Below, one piece after another: positions 8,785-18,443 of a DNA stretch of 64,000 nucleotides (its first letter is position 1; every line of letters starts with the position of its first letter). The position numbers and the translations under genes are program-made. The notes beneath the pieces are model-generated. The model had not been told where the DNA came from, did no database searches, and saw only the letters and a program-made list of their open reading frames with translations. The DNA lies in NCBI GenBank assembly GCA_015057635.1, contig SVEB01000041.1:1-64000 (forward strand). The letters run 5' to 3'. Source of the stretch: Lachnospiraceae bacterium (GTDB lineage Bacteria > Bacillota > Clostridia > Lachnospirales > Lachnospiraceae).

Positions 8785-9993
8785 TTAGAGATTTGAAATA
8801 TCGTTTTTGTGAATTGGTTCACAGCTATAGCGGGCCTGTTCATAAACTTTTGTCAAAGCATGAACATCTACATTCATTTTGACAGCAATTTCATCTGCAC
8901 GTTCGAAAGGGGTATGGCATTCCTTAGTCTGGTATCCCTTTTTTTGAAGCTGATGGATTCTCTTCTTATAAAGAAATCGGACTTTTTTGCGTAAGTCACC
9001 TTTTGGAATATCTTCCTTTTCTTTGGGTTTCTTCGTGGAAACAATCTTTTCCTTAAACTCTAAAATAGAAGAGTCGGAATCTTTCAGGTCTGGCTTGGCA
9101 TCTGCATGCATGAATTTCTTAAAGAACGAATAAATGGAGTAGATCAGGAGTGCTAAAAAGCCACACAGAACAACTACTTCAAGGATGAAGAACAGAAGGT
9201 CACCGATAAATTCTACGATTGGGTTTGGATCCGCATCCGGGAATGGAATCGTATAATTACCGGATTCCGGACCATCCACGGGAGAAGCGTTAGGATTCCC
9301 TTTTGGAAGAAAAGAGAAGGGGAGGACCACAATATGAGCAAATCCGGACAGAATGCTTTGGCCAATCGACGTAAGAAGTGAGGAAAGCTTATCAGACTGC
9401 AGACAGAGCGAAACGGCAAGAAGGATTGCAATCAGACTGCAGGTGCAGATGCTGTTTCGTTTCAGAATCGATCGGATCGGTATATAATCCGTAGCGCATC
9501 CATCGAGATAAAATACGTTCATATTCATAAGATAGGTGCGAAGCAGATAGGCAGCCGCATACAAAATCCCGGCTAGAAAAGCAGCCTTTGTTAAAACCGG
9601 AGAGATATTATGGAGCATGCATATAATAAAAAGCAGTTCAAATCCTAAAGGCATTATAATCGTAACGGAGTTTCGCAGTTTTGTGAAATATCGCATAGAA
9701 CTGATAAACAGCACAATTGCATAGAGGGCAGTCACAGATTTTGTAATGATCATAAGAGGTGACAGGATAATGACAGCGATTAATGCCATATGTGCGATCA
9801 GAAAAGCGATAAGATTAGGAATGGTGAGCCGGAAACAGTAGGTGAAAAGCAGCACGCCTCCCAGGGTAAGCAAAAGAATATATTCTGTCTTAAGACCAAA
9901 CAGATGCATGATATAAAAGATGGAAATGATGCTGAAAAGATAGGTCATGCCTAAATCCACGCCATCCAGGCTATATTTCAGAAATCTTTTCAC
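8785..9993 (-). CDS. DUF4129 membrane protein
   Basis: A 402-aa membrane protein with about eight hydrophobic segments in the first 300 residues and a cytoplasmic C-terminal DUF4129 domain. Key residues are VRFLYKKRIHQL, the TPFERADE segment and the YEQARYS end. In many Firmicutes this domain is fused to a transglutaminase-like domain (TgpA) next to DUF58 and MoxR; here no transglutaminase core is seen. It is the last gene of a three-gene operon and overlaps the DUF58 gene by 23 bp, which implies coupled translation. The function is unknown; envelope assembly or stress is inferred from the family context. Confidence 0.8.
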   Translation of the reverse strand: MKRFLKYSLDGVDLGMTYLFSIISIFYIMHLFGLKTEYILLLTLGGVLLFTYCFRLTIPNLIAFLIAHMALIAVIILSPLMIITKSVTALYAIVLFISSMRYFTKLRNSVTIIMPLGFELLFIICMLHNISPVLTKAAFLAGILYAAAYLLRTYLMNMNVFYLDGCATDYIPIRSILKRNSICTCSLIAILLAVSLCLQSDKLSSLLTSIGQSILSGFAHIVVLPFSFLPKGNPNASPVDGPESGNYTIPFPDADPNPIVEFIGDLLFFILEVVVLCGFLALLIYSIYSFFKKFMHADAKPDLKDSDSSILEFKEKIVSTKKPKEKEDIPKGDLRKKVRFLYKKRIHQLQKKGYQTKECHTPFERADEIAVKMNVDVHALTKVYEQARYSCEPIHKNDISNL

Positions 9994-11107
9994 GATAGTT
10001 CACCTCCCATTTATAAGCATTCGGAATCTGCATTGTAAAAACTTCATGGTCTAAATATTCCGGTATAATAAAGGTAACCGGATAGCCCTTTGCAGCAAGT
10101 TCTTTATAATAGGAAATCAGATCATCCTTTCGGTAGTTAGAGATCAGGATGACTTCTGTGTGAGACGGATTCTTTTTGGTAACCTGCTCAAGCATGGTAA
10201 GGATTGAGCTTGCAGGAAGGTTTAAATCCAGTCTGGACAGGGAGATGTCAATCTGTTTCATATGACCTTTGCCACAGCCGGCCTCCATTGTAAATGCTTT
10301 CTTCGTAAATTTATCAAGCCCGTTGCAGTAAAAGTGAAGCGGGATGTTCTTCGCGATAAACAGGTCCGCAATCGTATCCGCGATGCGAATGCTTTCCTCC
10401 TGCAGCTCTTCCTTCCGAAAGACAGAGTTCATCTCCAGATTTAAGAAAAGATGAATCTCTTTTGAGCTGGTAGCATCATAGGTATTTACATATAAGGACT
10501 GATACCGGGCGGATACTTTCCAGTTGATGTTATGCATCGTATCATGTGGGCGGTATTCTCTTATGCCTTTAAATGCAAATGGATCGGTGAACAGCGAATT
10601 TCTACGGATTACCTCGCCAAACTGAGAGATCAGGGCTGGGGAGATCTCATTCATCGGAATCTTCTTTGGCAGGACATGAATCAGTGCATTGGTTTCCTTA
10701 TGATCGGCTAATATGCTTGTCATAAAGAGGTTTCTGGATACAATGTCTAATTGGCTGATTAAGAAACACCCACGTTTTTTACAAAGAAGAGGAAGCTTTC
10801 TCGTGATGCGCTCATGAGGCATGATGGAATACACATCATTTCGATAATAACAGTCGGTAACTGTGGTATTGCTTTCTTTTGCAAATACGAACTCTTTCGG
10901 TGCTTGAAGCTTTACCTGAAGGATCGGAAGCAAGAGAGCGCCATCATTTTCAATAACCTCGTTTAGATAAGTGGACTGCCCTTCGATCACCGCGGTGTCA
11001 TCAAAGGAGACATGTATGTTTAAGCCGCGATTCCACAGTTTTTTATATACCTTGTCCTGCGCCAGGTAAAACAGGTAGCAGAACAAAAGGGTAAGGATCA
11101 GTTTCAT
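9971..11107 (-). CDS. DUF58 domain protein
   Basis: A 378-aa protein with one N-terminal hydrophobic segment and a central DUF58 signature (FKGIREYRPHDTMHNINWK, about residues 178-196) in a von Willebrand A-like domain. DUF58 proteins are usually encoded beside MoxR ATPases and are thought to be their clients or partners in metal insertion or complex maturation at the membrane. The start has a GAGGGAGGG ribosome site. It sits 15 bp after the moxR gene and overlaps the DUF4129 gene. Confidence 0.87.
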   Translation of the reverse strand: MKLILTLLFCYLFYLAQDKVYKKLWNRGLNIHVSFDDTAVIEGQSTYLNEVIENDGALLLPILQVKLQAPKEFVFAKESNTTVTDCYYRNDVYSIMPHERITRKLPLLCKKRGCFLISQLDIVSRNLFMTSILADHKETNALIHVLPKKIPMNEISPALISQFGEVIRRNSLFTDPFAFKGIREYRPHDTMHNINWKVSARYQSLYVNTYDATSSKEIHLFLNLEMNSVFRKEELQEESIRIADTIADLFIAKNIPLHFYCNGLDKFTKKAFTMEAGCGKGHMKQIDISLSRLDLNLPASSILTMLEQVTKKNPSHTEVILISNYRKDDLISYYKELAAKGYPVTFIIPEYLDHEVFTMQIPNAYKWEVNYREKISEI

Positions 11108-11122
11108 AACAGAACCCTCCCT

Positions 11123-12073
11123 CTAGTTTTGAAAGTCTTCGGATGGCACCGGTACGGAAGAAAGGATCTTAAGCAGAGGATGCTCTTTGGATGCACCTGA
11201 AAAACCGGTAAAGGTTAAGATACGATGGGCAAGCACCGGATAGGCAAGCTCTTTTACATCATCTGGAGTGACAAAGGAACGATCTTTTAAGCTTGCATAT
11301 ACCTGGAGTGCCCTTACAAAGGCAAGGGTTCCACGAGGGCTGATGCCGACTGAGATCTCTGCATGGTTCCTGGTTGCCTGGATCAGGGATACGATATATT
11401 CCCGAACGGATGCATGGATATAGATATCCTTACAGAATTCTCGCATGGCAAGAATATCTTCGGTCTGGCATACAGGGGAAAGAGAGGCAAGAGGATCATT
11501 TTTCAGAAAACGTTCGATTAGCTGAAGTTCCTCATCTGAATTTGGATATCCCATCGAAAGCTGCATCATAAAACGGTCAAGCTGTGCTTCCGGAAGAGGA
11601 AAGGTGCCGGCTGTCTCAATCGGATTCTGTGTTGCGATTACAAAGTAGGGGTTATGCAGAGCACGGGTCTCACCATCCACGGTCACCTGATGTTCCTCCA
11701 TACACTCTAAAAGGCTGGACTGGGTTCTTGGTGTGGCGCGGTTGATTTCATCGGCTAATAGGATATTCGTAAATGCCGGGCCGGGAATGAAATGAAATTC
11801 ATTGTCTTTCTGACTATAGATATTAAGTCCTGTGATATCGGAAGGCAGCAGATCTGGCGTAAACTGAACACGTTTGAATTTGGCGTCAATGGACTTTGCC
11901 AGTGACTTGGCAAGCAGTGTCTTTCCGGTACCAGGTGTATCTTCTAAAAGCACATGTCCTCCGGCGATCAGCGCGGTCAGGACTTTTGTTATGACGTCAT
12001 CTTTTCCAATAACGACAGTGGAAATATTATTCTTAAGTCTGGTGGTGATCTGTTCAAATTCCAAACGGTTCAT
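11123..12073 (-). CDS. MoxR-family AAA+ ATPase
   Basis: A 316-aa AAA+ chaperone-like ATPase. Walker A is EDTPGTGKTLLAKSLA, Walker B is LLADEINRATP, sensor 1 lies in FVIATQNPIE, and the C-terminal lid contains SPRGTLAFVRA. The start at 12073 is chosen for the CAGGAGGCTTAC ribosome site; an in-frame start 8 codons upstream lacks one. First gene of the moxR-DUF58-DUF4129 operon. MoxR proteins are thought to remodel or load metal cofactors into partner proteins; the partner here is presumably the DUF58 protein. Confidence 0.92.
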   Translation of the reverse strand: MNRLEFEQITTRLKNNISTVVIGKDDVITKVLTALIAGGHVLLEDTPGTGKTLLAKSLAKSIDAKFKRVQFTPDLLPSDITGLNIYSQKDNEFHFIPGPAFTNILLADEINRATPRTQSSLLECMEEHQVTVDGETRALHNPYFVIATQNPIETAGTFPLPEAQLDRFMMQLSMGYPNSDEELQLIERFLKNDPLASLSPVCQTEDILAMREFCKDIYIHASVREYIVSLIQATRNHAEISVGISPRGTLAFVRALQVYASLKDRSFVTPDDVKELAYPVLAHRILTFTGFSGASKEHPLLKILSSVPVPSEDFQN

Positions 12074-12243
12074 GTAAGCCTCCTGTCTGTCTGCCAAAAT
12101 AGCAGCATAACCAATGATTCATTCAAACTGTGAAGTTTGCGTAATTAACCATATTCTACCAAACCGTGGCGGGATTGCAAGAAACATAGTAGACAAAAAA
12201 GGACATCTTTTTTTGTCTATATTGGGGATAGATAAGAGAGAAA

Positions 12244-12273
12244 GACAGGGAAAGAAGAATATCTTTCCCTGTC
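12244..12273 (-). terminator. Terminator after the lipoprotein gene
   Basis: A 12-bp perfect inverted repeat (GACAGGGAAAGA) with a T-rich tail on the minus strand, just downstream of the lipoprotein gene. Confidence 0.7.
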
Positions 12274-12298
12274 TGTTTGCGGAAGCTTATAGGACAGA

Positions 12299-12724
12299 TT
12301 AATTAAAGGCAACTACTTTATCTATGTATTCGATCTTCACTACAATATAAGGATAGGTAACAACCTGCGTTACGGGATCGTCTTTGGATGGTCCTAAAAG
12401 ATTTGTGTCGATATAAATGGCATTATCAGCCAGATACAGTTCATCTACGGTAATGGAGTAACCGCCGGATTTTTGTGCGCCATAGCCGACACAGATATAC
12501 AGGTAATCGGTATCAATGAAATACGAGAAGGTAAATGGCTTATCTTTCTTTTCATTGATTGTTTTCAGCAGATTTTCGGGCAAATCGGCTTCTTCCACTA
12601 CGGTAAATTCCAGATCTCTGACTTTTTTTATTTGGGTTTCATCCTTCTTGCAGCCAAACAGCATCAGACACATGGCGATTAAGTAAAAGATGACAAAGAT
12701 ACGTGCAAATTTCCTTTGCTTCAT
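12299..12724 (-). CDS. Putative lipoprotein
   Basis: A 141-aa secreted protein. The N-terminus is basic (KQRKFAR), followed by a hydrophobic stretch and a lipobox ending LMLFGC, so the cysteine near residue 25 should be lipidated and the protein held on the outer face of the membrane. The mature part is short and has no motif I recognise; the segment around EADLPENLL is amphipathic. It stands alone between two terminator-like structures. A function cannot be assigned. Confidence 0.72.
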   Translation of the reverse strand: MKQRKFARIFVIFYLIAMCLMLFGCKKDETQIKKVRDLEFTVVEEADLPENLLKTINEKKDKPFTFSYFIDTDYLYICVGYGAQKSGGYSITVDELYLADNAIYIDTNLLGPSKDDPVTQVVTYPYIVVKIEYIDKVVAFN

Positions 12725-12812
12725 AAAGTTCTCTCCGTAAAACTTCTTAATCTATCATATGTTTTAATAGCTTATTCTATTCCGTTTCTGAAAGACTGGA
12801 AGTCTGGTAAGA

Positions 12813-13020
12813 GGACTGTCACAGGATGAGAGCGGAGACACGAAAGCATAGTGTTACCAATGTCCGGACACGTGAGCGGACAAAAAAGGATGAAATCTTT
12901 CGCTATCGGACAGGAAATCGCTGTCCGATAGCGGAAGAATCCATCCTTTTTTGTTGGTCATAAGCCGGACATTCGGTAACACTATGCTTTCGTGTCCCCG
13001 CTCTCATCTTGTGACAGTCC
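12813..13020. repeat. Long intergenic palindrome B
   Basis: A 208-bp near-perfect palindrome downstream of hydA. The outer arms start GGACTGTCAC and end with its complement. The inner part has the family core: GAGCGGACAAAAA on one side, TTTTTTGTTGGTC on the other, and the apical motif GACAG/CTGTC at 12909-12925. The remaining 300 bp up to the hydA stop codon (13021-13322) contain nothing I can support. Confidence 0.85.
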
Positions 13021-13322
13021 CCCCCTTTTGGCAATGCCTCACTTATATGCCATCACTCTGCAGCGATTTGAACATACGCAATAATTCAAACATACGTAAT
13101 AAGGATTCGTTACTCCGCCTGCAGATACAGAGTGATTGAATCATTTACTACGAAGATGTTTGAAACGCCTGATCTTGATGGAGGAGAGTGATGGCGTGAA
13201 AGGAAGGCATGGTTTTTGAAACGTTTCCTTTTGAGAGAACTGGAATGAGGGGGGATAAATCAGCAGTTAGGGAATGAGGCACAAGACGGAATATATTGAT
13301 TTATCAATAGATTAGTAAAAGA

Positions 13323-15086
13323 TTAGCGGAATACTGGGTTTACGGTGCGTGGGACATAGCTGGTGTGCAGGATATGGTGGGCAAGAGCGCTGCCGGGTTC
13401 ACCAAGGAAGTCGCGGTAGAGGGTTAGGACGGCTGGGTTCTCATGAGAACGGCGTACCTGTTTTTCGGAGTCGGCATGATAGAGGACGGCACCTCTTAGG
13501 GCGGCAATATTGGTGAAGTTTCGAACGGAGGCAGGTACACGGATCTGACCCCCGCCGTTTACACAGCCGCCAGGGCATCCCATGATCTCGATGAAGTCAT
13601 AATGGGCTTCTCCGGATTCGACTCGCTTAAGAAGGGTTTTGGCATTTCCAAGGCCAGAGGCGACTGCGATTGAAATGGTTTTACCTGCAATCTCATAGGT
13701 GGCCTCTTTAATGCCGTCATAGCCGCGTACCTCTTTGAAATCGATCGGCGAGTCTTTATTCTCTCCGGTGAGTTTGTACACAGCGGTACGAAGGGCGGCT
13801 TCCATGACGCCACCGGTCGTACCAAAAATCACGGCAGCACCCGTAGAAAGTCCAAGCGGTTCATCGAATTCTTCGTCCGGAAGGGAATTGAAATCGATGC
13901 CGGCCTGCTTGATCAGGCGGGCTAATTCCCGGACGGTGATGGAGATATCCACGTCCGGGATTCCTTCACCAGCGGCATCCTCATCTTTACGTCCAATCTC
14001 GAACTTCTTAGCGGTACACGGCATCACGCTGACCATTTTGATGGATTCCGGCGGGATACCTGCCTTCTTTGCATAATAGGTCTTAGCAATCGCTCCAAAC
14101 ATCTGCTGCGGTGACTTACAGGAGCTTAGGTTCGGAATTAGTTCCGGGAAGTAGTGTTCACAGTATTTGATCCATCCAGGGGAGCAGGATGTGATGATCG
14201 GAAGCGTACCGCCATTCATAAATCGATCTAAGAATTCTGTGGCTTCTTCCATAATCGTGACATCGGCGGCAAAGTCGGTATCAAATACTTTGGCAAAGCC
14301 AAGCATCCGAAGGGCAGCTACCATCTTGCCGGTCACATCGGTTCCAGGAGGAAGACCGAAGGCTTCTCCAAGACCGGCACGCACAGCTGGCGCAGTTTGG
14401 ACGATGACATGCTTGCCTGGATCGTGAAGGGCGTTAAGAACCTCCTTTGTGTCATCCCTTTCAACAAGGGCGCCGGTCGGACAGGCTAAGATACACTGAC
14501 CGCAGCTTACGCAGGCGGTATCGGCAAGATCCATATCGAAGGCACAAGAAATATTGGTATGGAATCCACGTTCATTTGCACCGATCACGCCGATTCCCTG
14601 CACATTCGCACAGACAGCGGAGCATCTGCGGCAGAGAATGCACTTGTTGTTATCCCGGTACATATGGGCTGCGGAGTCATCGATTTCATAGTGAGAACGC
14701 TCCCCTTCATAAAGCCGATCATCCTCTACGCCAAGATCCTTGCAGAGTTTTTGCAATTCACATTCCCCATTTCTCTCACAGGAGAGGCAGGAACGATCAT
14801 GATTGGAAAGCAGCAGCTCTAAGGTCTTCTTTCGGGATTCTGTCACGCGTTTTGTATTGGTATAGATCTCCATTCCTTCACTTATCGGATAGACGCAGGA
14901 TGCCACAAGGGTTCTTGCGCCTTTTACTTCTACCACGCATATACGACAGGCTCCGATCTCGTTGATTCCTTTTAAGTAGCAAAGAGTCGGTATCTCGATA
15001 TGAGCCAGTCTTGCAGCTTCTAATATGGTTGAGCCTTCCGGGGCAGTTACGGTAAGGCCATTGATTTTAATCGAAATGTCAGCCAT
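13323..15086 (-). CDS. hydA: NAD-type [FeFe] hydrogenase subunit HydA
   Basis: Catalytic subunit of a multimeric, probably electron-bifurcating [FeFe] hydrogenase that makes or oxidises H2 with NADH and ferredoxin. The order of the 587-aa protein is a plant-type 2Fe-2S domain, a 4Fe-4S segment (HDRSCLSCERNGEC), two 4Fe-4S sites (CILCRRCSAVC and CVSCGQCILAC), then the H-cluster domain with TSCSPGW, VMPCTAKKFE and MGCPGGCVNGGGQ. The first H motif has serine where many monomeric enzymes have a second cysteine. The start at 15086 follows an AAGGAGGT; a longer frame upstream lacks one. It lies 14 bp after hydB. Confidence 0.95.
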   Translation of the reverse strand: MADISIKINGLTVTAPEGSTILEAARLAHIEIPTLCYLKGINEIGACRICVVEVKGARTLVASCVYPISEGMEIYTNTKRVTESRKKTLELLLSNHDRSCLSCERNGECELQKLCKDLGVEDDRLYEGERSHYEIDDSAAHMYRDNNKCILCRRCSAVCANVQGIGVIGANERGFHTNISCAFDMDLADTACVSCGQCILACPTGALVERDDTKEVLNALHDPGKHVIVQTAPAVRAGLGEAFGLPPGTDVTGKMVAALRMLGFAKVFDTDFAADVTIMEEATEFLDRFMNGGTLPIITSCSPGWIKYCEHYFPELIPNLSSCKSPQQMFGAIAKTYYAKKAGIPPESIKMVSVMPCTAKKFEIGRKDEDAAGEGIPDVDISITVRELARLIKQAGIDFNSLPDEEFDEPLGLSTGAAVIFGTTGGVMEAALRTAVYKLTGENKDSPIDFKEVRGYDGIKEATYEIAGKTISIAVASGLGNAKTLLKRVESGEAHYDFIEIMGCPGGCVNGGGQIRVPASVRNFTNIAALRGAVLYHADSEKQVRRSHENPAVLTLYRDFLGEPGSALAHHILHTSYVPRTVNPVFR

Positions 15087-15100
15087 AGAAACCTCCTTCC

Positions 15101-16888
15101 TTACTTCTTGCTGATAGCGCCGAATCTGCATTTCTCCATGCAGGCGCCACATTTGATACATTTATCAGGATTAATCATGTGAGGCTCTCTTACTTTCCCT
15201 TCAATTGCACCGTTCGGACAGGTTCTTGCACAGAGCGTACAGCCTTTGCACTTGTCTGCATCAATCACATAGGTTAAGAGCGCCTTGCATACGCCAGCTG
15301 GACAGCGTTTATCCACAACATGGGCAATATATTCATCTTTAAAGTAACGGAGGGTGGATAAAACCGGATTTGGTGCAGTCTGTCCAAGTCCGCATAAGGA
15401 ATTATCCTTGATGTAGTGGCACAGTTCCTCTAGCTTATCTATGTCTTCTAATGTGCCGTTTCCTTTTGTGATCTTATCGAGGATCTCATATAGACGCTTG
15501 GTGCCGACACGGCATGGCGTACATTTGCCGCAGGATTCATCTACGGTGAACTGCAGGAAGAATTTCGCGATATCCACCATGCAGTTATCCTCATCCATGA
15601 CGATTAAGCCGCCGGACCCCATCATGGAACCGATGGAGATCAGGTTATCATAATCAATCGGGATATCTAAGTGTTCTGCGGGAATACATCCGCCGGAAGG
15701 ACCACCGGTCTGGGCTGCCTTAAACTTCTTTCCTTTCGGGATGCCGCCGCCTATTTCCTCCACGATCTCCCTTAATGTGGTGCCCATCGGAATTTCTACA
15801 AGACCGGTATTGTTGATCTTGCCGCCAAGAGCGAATACCTTGGTGCCTTTTGATTTTTCAGTTCCCATGGAAGCAAACCAGGCTGCGCCATTTAGGATGA
15901 TACGCGGGATGTTTGCATATGTCTCTACATTATTCAAAATGGTCGGTTTCTTAAAGAGACCTTCTTTGGCCGGAAATGGAGGACGTGGACGCGGCTCGCC
16001 ACGGTTTCCTTCAATGGAGGTCATAAGGGCAGTCTCTTCGCCGCATACAAAGGCACCTGCGCCTAAACGCAGTTCAATGTCAAAGGAGAAATCGGTATTA
16101 AAGATGTTCTTTCCAAGAAGCCCGTATTCCCTTGCCTGGCCAATAGCGATGGTAAGACGTTTGACGGCGATCGGATATTCGGCACGGACATAGATGAATC
16201 CCTGGCTGGCTCCGATTGCATAGCCGGCAATAGCCATTGCCTCGAGCACGACATGTGGGTCGCCCTCTAAGACGGAACGATCCATAAAGGCGCCTGGATC
16301 CCCTTCATCGGCATTGCAGCAGACGTATTTTTGATCCGCTTTGTTTGCCGCGGCAAACTTCCATTTAAGGCCGGTCGGGAATCCGCCGCCGCCTCGTCCT
16401 CTAAGGCCGCTGTCGATTAAAGTCTGTATGATTTCTTCCGGCTTCATGGTCGTGAGTGCTTTTCCAAGTGCCTCATAGCCGCCGGTTCCTATGTATTCTT
16501 CAATATTCTCGGGATTAATGATGCCGCAGTTTCGAAGAGCGATTCGATGCTGCTTTTTATAGAATTCCGTTTCATTTAGAGACTTGAGTCCCTGATCGGT
16601 CACGGTTTCGGTATAGAGAAGCCGTTTTACAATACGGCCTTTTAAGAGATGTTCGGATACGATTTCCGGGACGTCCTCCACATGCACCATGGAGTAGAAC
16701 GTGCCTTCCGGATAAATTAACATAATTGGGCCCAACGCACATAAACCGTGGCATCCGGTCTGAACGACAGCCACTTCTTTGTCTAAGCCCTGTTTTTTGA
16801 TTTCTTCATTGAGCGCAGCAAGAATCTGTGCGCTTCCGGAGGAAGTACAGCCGGTTCCTCCGCACACTAAGACATGGGAACGATACAT
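15101..16888 (-). CDS. hydB: NAD-type [FeFe] hydrogenase subunit HydB
   Basis: Flavin- and NAD-binding subunit (NuoF-like) of the hydrogenase, 595 aa. An N-terminal thioredoxin-like 2Fe-2S domain comes first (CGGTGCTSSG and the later cysteine pair). Next is the FMN/NAD core with GRGGGGFPTGLKW, then the 4Fe-4S motif ESCGKCTPCRVG. Two C-terminal ferredoxin-type sites follow (CKGCTLCARTC and CIKCGACMEKC). The start at 16888 follows GAAGGAGG. NADH is oxidised or NAD+ reduced here, and electrons are split toward HydA and ferredoxin. Confidence 0.95.
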   Translation of the reverse strand: MYRSHVLVCGGTGCTSSGSAQILAALNEEIKKQGLDKEVAVVQTGCHGLCALGPIMLIYPEGTFYSMVHVEDVPEIVSEHLLKGRIVKRLLYTETVTDQGLKSLNETEFYKKQHRIALRNCGIINPENIEEYIGTGGYEALGKALTTMKPEEIIQTLIDSGLRGRGGGGFPTGLKWKFAAANKADQKYVCCNADEGDPGAFMDRSVLEGDPHVVLEAMAIAGYAIGASQGFIYVRAEYPIAVKRLTIAIGQAREYGLLGKNIFNTDFSFDIELRLGAGAFVCGEETALMTSIEGNRGEPRPRPPFPAKEGLFKKPTILNNVETYANIPRIILNGAAWFASMGTEKSKGTKVFALGGKINNTGLVEIPMGTTLREIVEEIGGGIPKGKKFKAAQTGGPSGGCIPAEHLDIPIDYDNLISIGSMMGSGGLIVMDEDNCMVDIAKFFLQFTVDESCGKCTPCRVGTKRLYEILDKITKGNGTLEDIDKLEELCHYIKDNSLCGLGQTAPNPVLSTLRYFKDEYIAHVVDKRCPAGVCKALLTYVIDADKCKGCTLCARTCPNGAIEGKVREPHMINPDKCIKCGACMEKCRFGAISKK

Positions 16889-16904
16889 ACGGTCAGCCTC
16901 CTTC

Positions 16905-17276
16905 TTACTTGATGTACTGATTAATGGTGTACTCGGAAACAACCTGTCCGCGCATCAGATGCCGGTCGACGACTTCAAGCGCCTTCTCCGGGGTCATCTT
17001 TACATACGTGACTTTGTCCTTTCCGGCTTCGAGTACCTCCACAATCGGTTCATACTGGCAAAGGCCGATACAGCCGGTCTGGGTTACCATAACATCAGTA
17101 AGCCCTTTTTTCTGAACGGCATCCGAAAGTGCTAACAATACAGGTCTGGCGCCGCTTGCAATTCCGCAGGTGGCCATTCCCACGACCACACGGATCTTGG
17201 CATCGCTTTCATTACGCGGGCCAAGCTGCTTTTGCATACGCTCCCTGATTTCTTTTAATTCTTCCAGAGACTTCAT
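16905..17276 (-). CDS. Thioredoxin-like 2Fe-2S ferredoxin
   Basis: A 123-aa protein with the thioredoxin-like [2Fe-2S] fold also found at the NuoE C-terminus and HydB N-terminus. The four cysteine positions are seen in VGMATCGIASGA and in VTQTGCIGLCQYEP. It probably passes electrons within the hydrogenase complex. It lies 16 bp upstream of hydB and 19 bp after the ATPase gene, within the same operon. Confidence 0.85.
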   Translation of the reverse strand: MKSLEELKEIRERMQKQLGPRNESDAKIRVVVGMATCGIASGARPVLLALSDAVQKKGLTDVMVTQTGCIGLCQYEPIVEVLEAGKDKVTYVKMTPEKALEVVDRHLMRGQVVSEYTINQYIK

Positions 17277-17295
17277 GCATAATCCTCCTATTCAA

Positions 17296-17853
17296 CTATA
17301 GAATATATCCATTATCCACAATCTGTTTGTTCTCTGTCAGATAACCCTTAAGATAGGCGGCGACTTCCGGGGTATTTAATGGTATCCCGTCAAGAATCTC
17401 TTTCACCTGCCTTGTATCAAGAGTAAATGTCCGGTCATCAATCTGATATATGTAAACGAAATCTGTCTGTATATTGCATGTAATCAGCGTGTATATTGTG
17501 CCTGTTATATCACCAAGCGGCAGACGGTCAATATGGGAGAGTGAAAAGTCAGCCTCCACTTTTGTTCCGGCTCCTGGTTTCGATGTGATATGAAAATGGC
17601 CGCCGCTGGATAAGGCAGCATATCGGAAAAATGGTATTCCAAGACCGACACTCCTCGTTTTCCGGGTAGTAAAAAACGGATCCGTGACATGTTCTAAAAC
17701 TTTTTTTGTCATTCCGTATCCGTTATCGGTTATGCTAATCATAAGCACATCACTTTTTACTTTTGCACAAATCGTAATTTCGATCAGAGTAGCCTTAGCA
17801 TGAATCGAATTTTCGACTACATCTAATATATGGAGAGAGAGTTCCGTCATCAT
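17296..17853 (-). CDS. HATPase-domain protein in hydrogenase operon
   Basis: A 185-aa protein with a GHKL ATP-binding domain: N box in DVVENSIHAKA, G1 box ITDNGYGM and G2 box SVGLGIPFF. There is no phosphoacceptor histidine domain, so it is not a complete sensor kinase; it resembles the isolated ATPases found in clostridial hydrogenase operons. The C-terminal 60 residues are not recognised. Its spacing of 2 bp from the nuoE-like gene implies cotranscription. It may phosphorylate or regulate a partner, but this is inference. Confidence 0.8.
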   Translation of the reverse strand: MMTELSLHILDVVENSIHAKATLIEITICAKVKSDVLMISITDNGYGMTKKVLEHVTDPFFTTRKTRSVGLGIPFFRYAALSSGGHFHITSKPGAGTKVEADFSLSHIDRLPLGDITGTIYTLITCNIQTDFVYIYQIDDRTFTLDTRQVKEILDGIPLNTPEVAAYLKGYLTENKQIVDNGYIL

Positions 17854-17855
17854 AG

Positions 17856-18350
17856 CTATTTATACTTGGCTAAGATTTCATCGATATCATCGATAGTAAG
17901 TCTGCCATAAACATCATCGTTTACTGTCATAACAGGTGCTAAACCACACGCACCGATACAACGGCATGCTTCCAAGGAAAACCTGCCATCCGGTGTGCAT
18001 TCACCTGATGTGATGCCTAGCTTGTCCATCAGTTCATTGTAAATGTCCCCGCTGCCTTTTACATAGCAGGCAGTTCCTAAACATACGGATATCTTGTACT
18101 TGCCCTTTGGATAAAGGGAGAATTGAGAGTAGAATGTCACGACGCCATATACTTTCTCGAGAGGAATATCTAATTCATTCGAGATGATGGTCTGAACTTC
18201 TACTGGAAGATAGCCGTAGATTTCCTGTGCCTTCTGCAAAATTGGCATTAAGCAGCCTTCTTCGCCTTTTAAGGATGCGATCACATCAAGAAGAGCAGTT
18301 TCCTGTTCTTTTGTGCCTGCAAAAGGAACTGATTTGTTCTGAGAGCTCAT
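17856..18350 (-). CDS. hydC: NuoE-like hydrogenase subunit (HydC)
   Basis: A 164-aa NADH dehydrogenase 24-kDa type subunit. The N-terminal helical part (ILQKAQEIYGYLPVEVQ) precedes a thioredoxin-like 2Fe-2S domain whose cysteines are in SVCLGTACYVKG and EACRCIGACGLAPV. In HydABC enzymes this subunit accompanies HydB at the NAD site. It is the first gene of the operon; the AGGAGG ribosome site and an extended -10 promoter lie upstream. Confidence 0.93.
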   Translation of the reverse strand: MSSQNKSVPFAGTKEQETALLDVIASLKGEEGCLMPILQKAQEIYGYLPVEVQTIISNELDIPLEKVYGVVTFYSQFSLYPKGKYKISVCLGTACYVKGSGDIYNELMDKLGITSGECTPDGRFSLEACRCIGACGLAPVMTVNDDVYGRLTIDDIDEILAKYK

Positions 18351-18443
18351 CTAAAAACCTCCTTGCTTATTTTTTAACAAACAATAGAAACAGGCATTAA
18401 AATGCCACTTATACTAACTATCATGTTGTCGAAAAACAATAGT

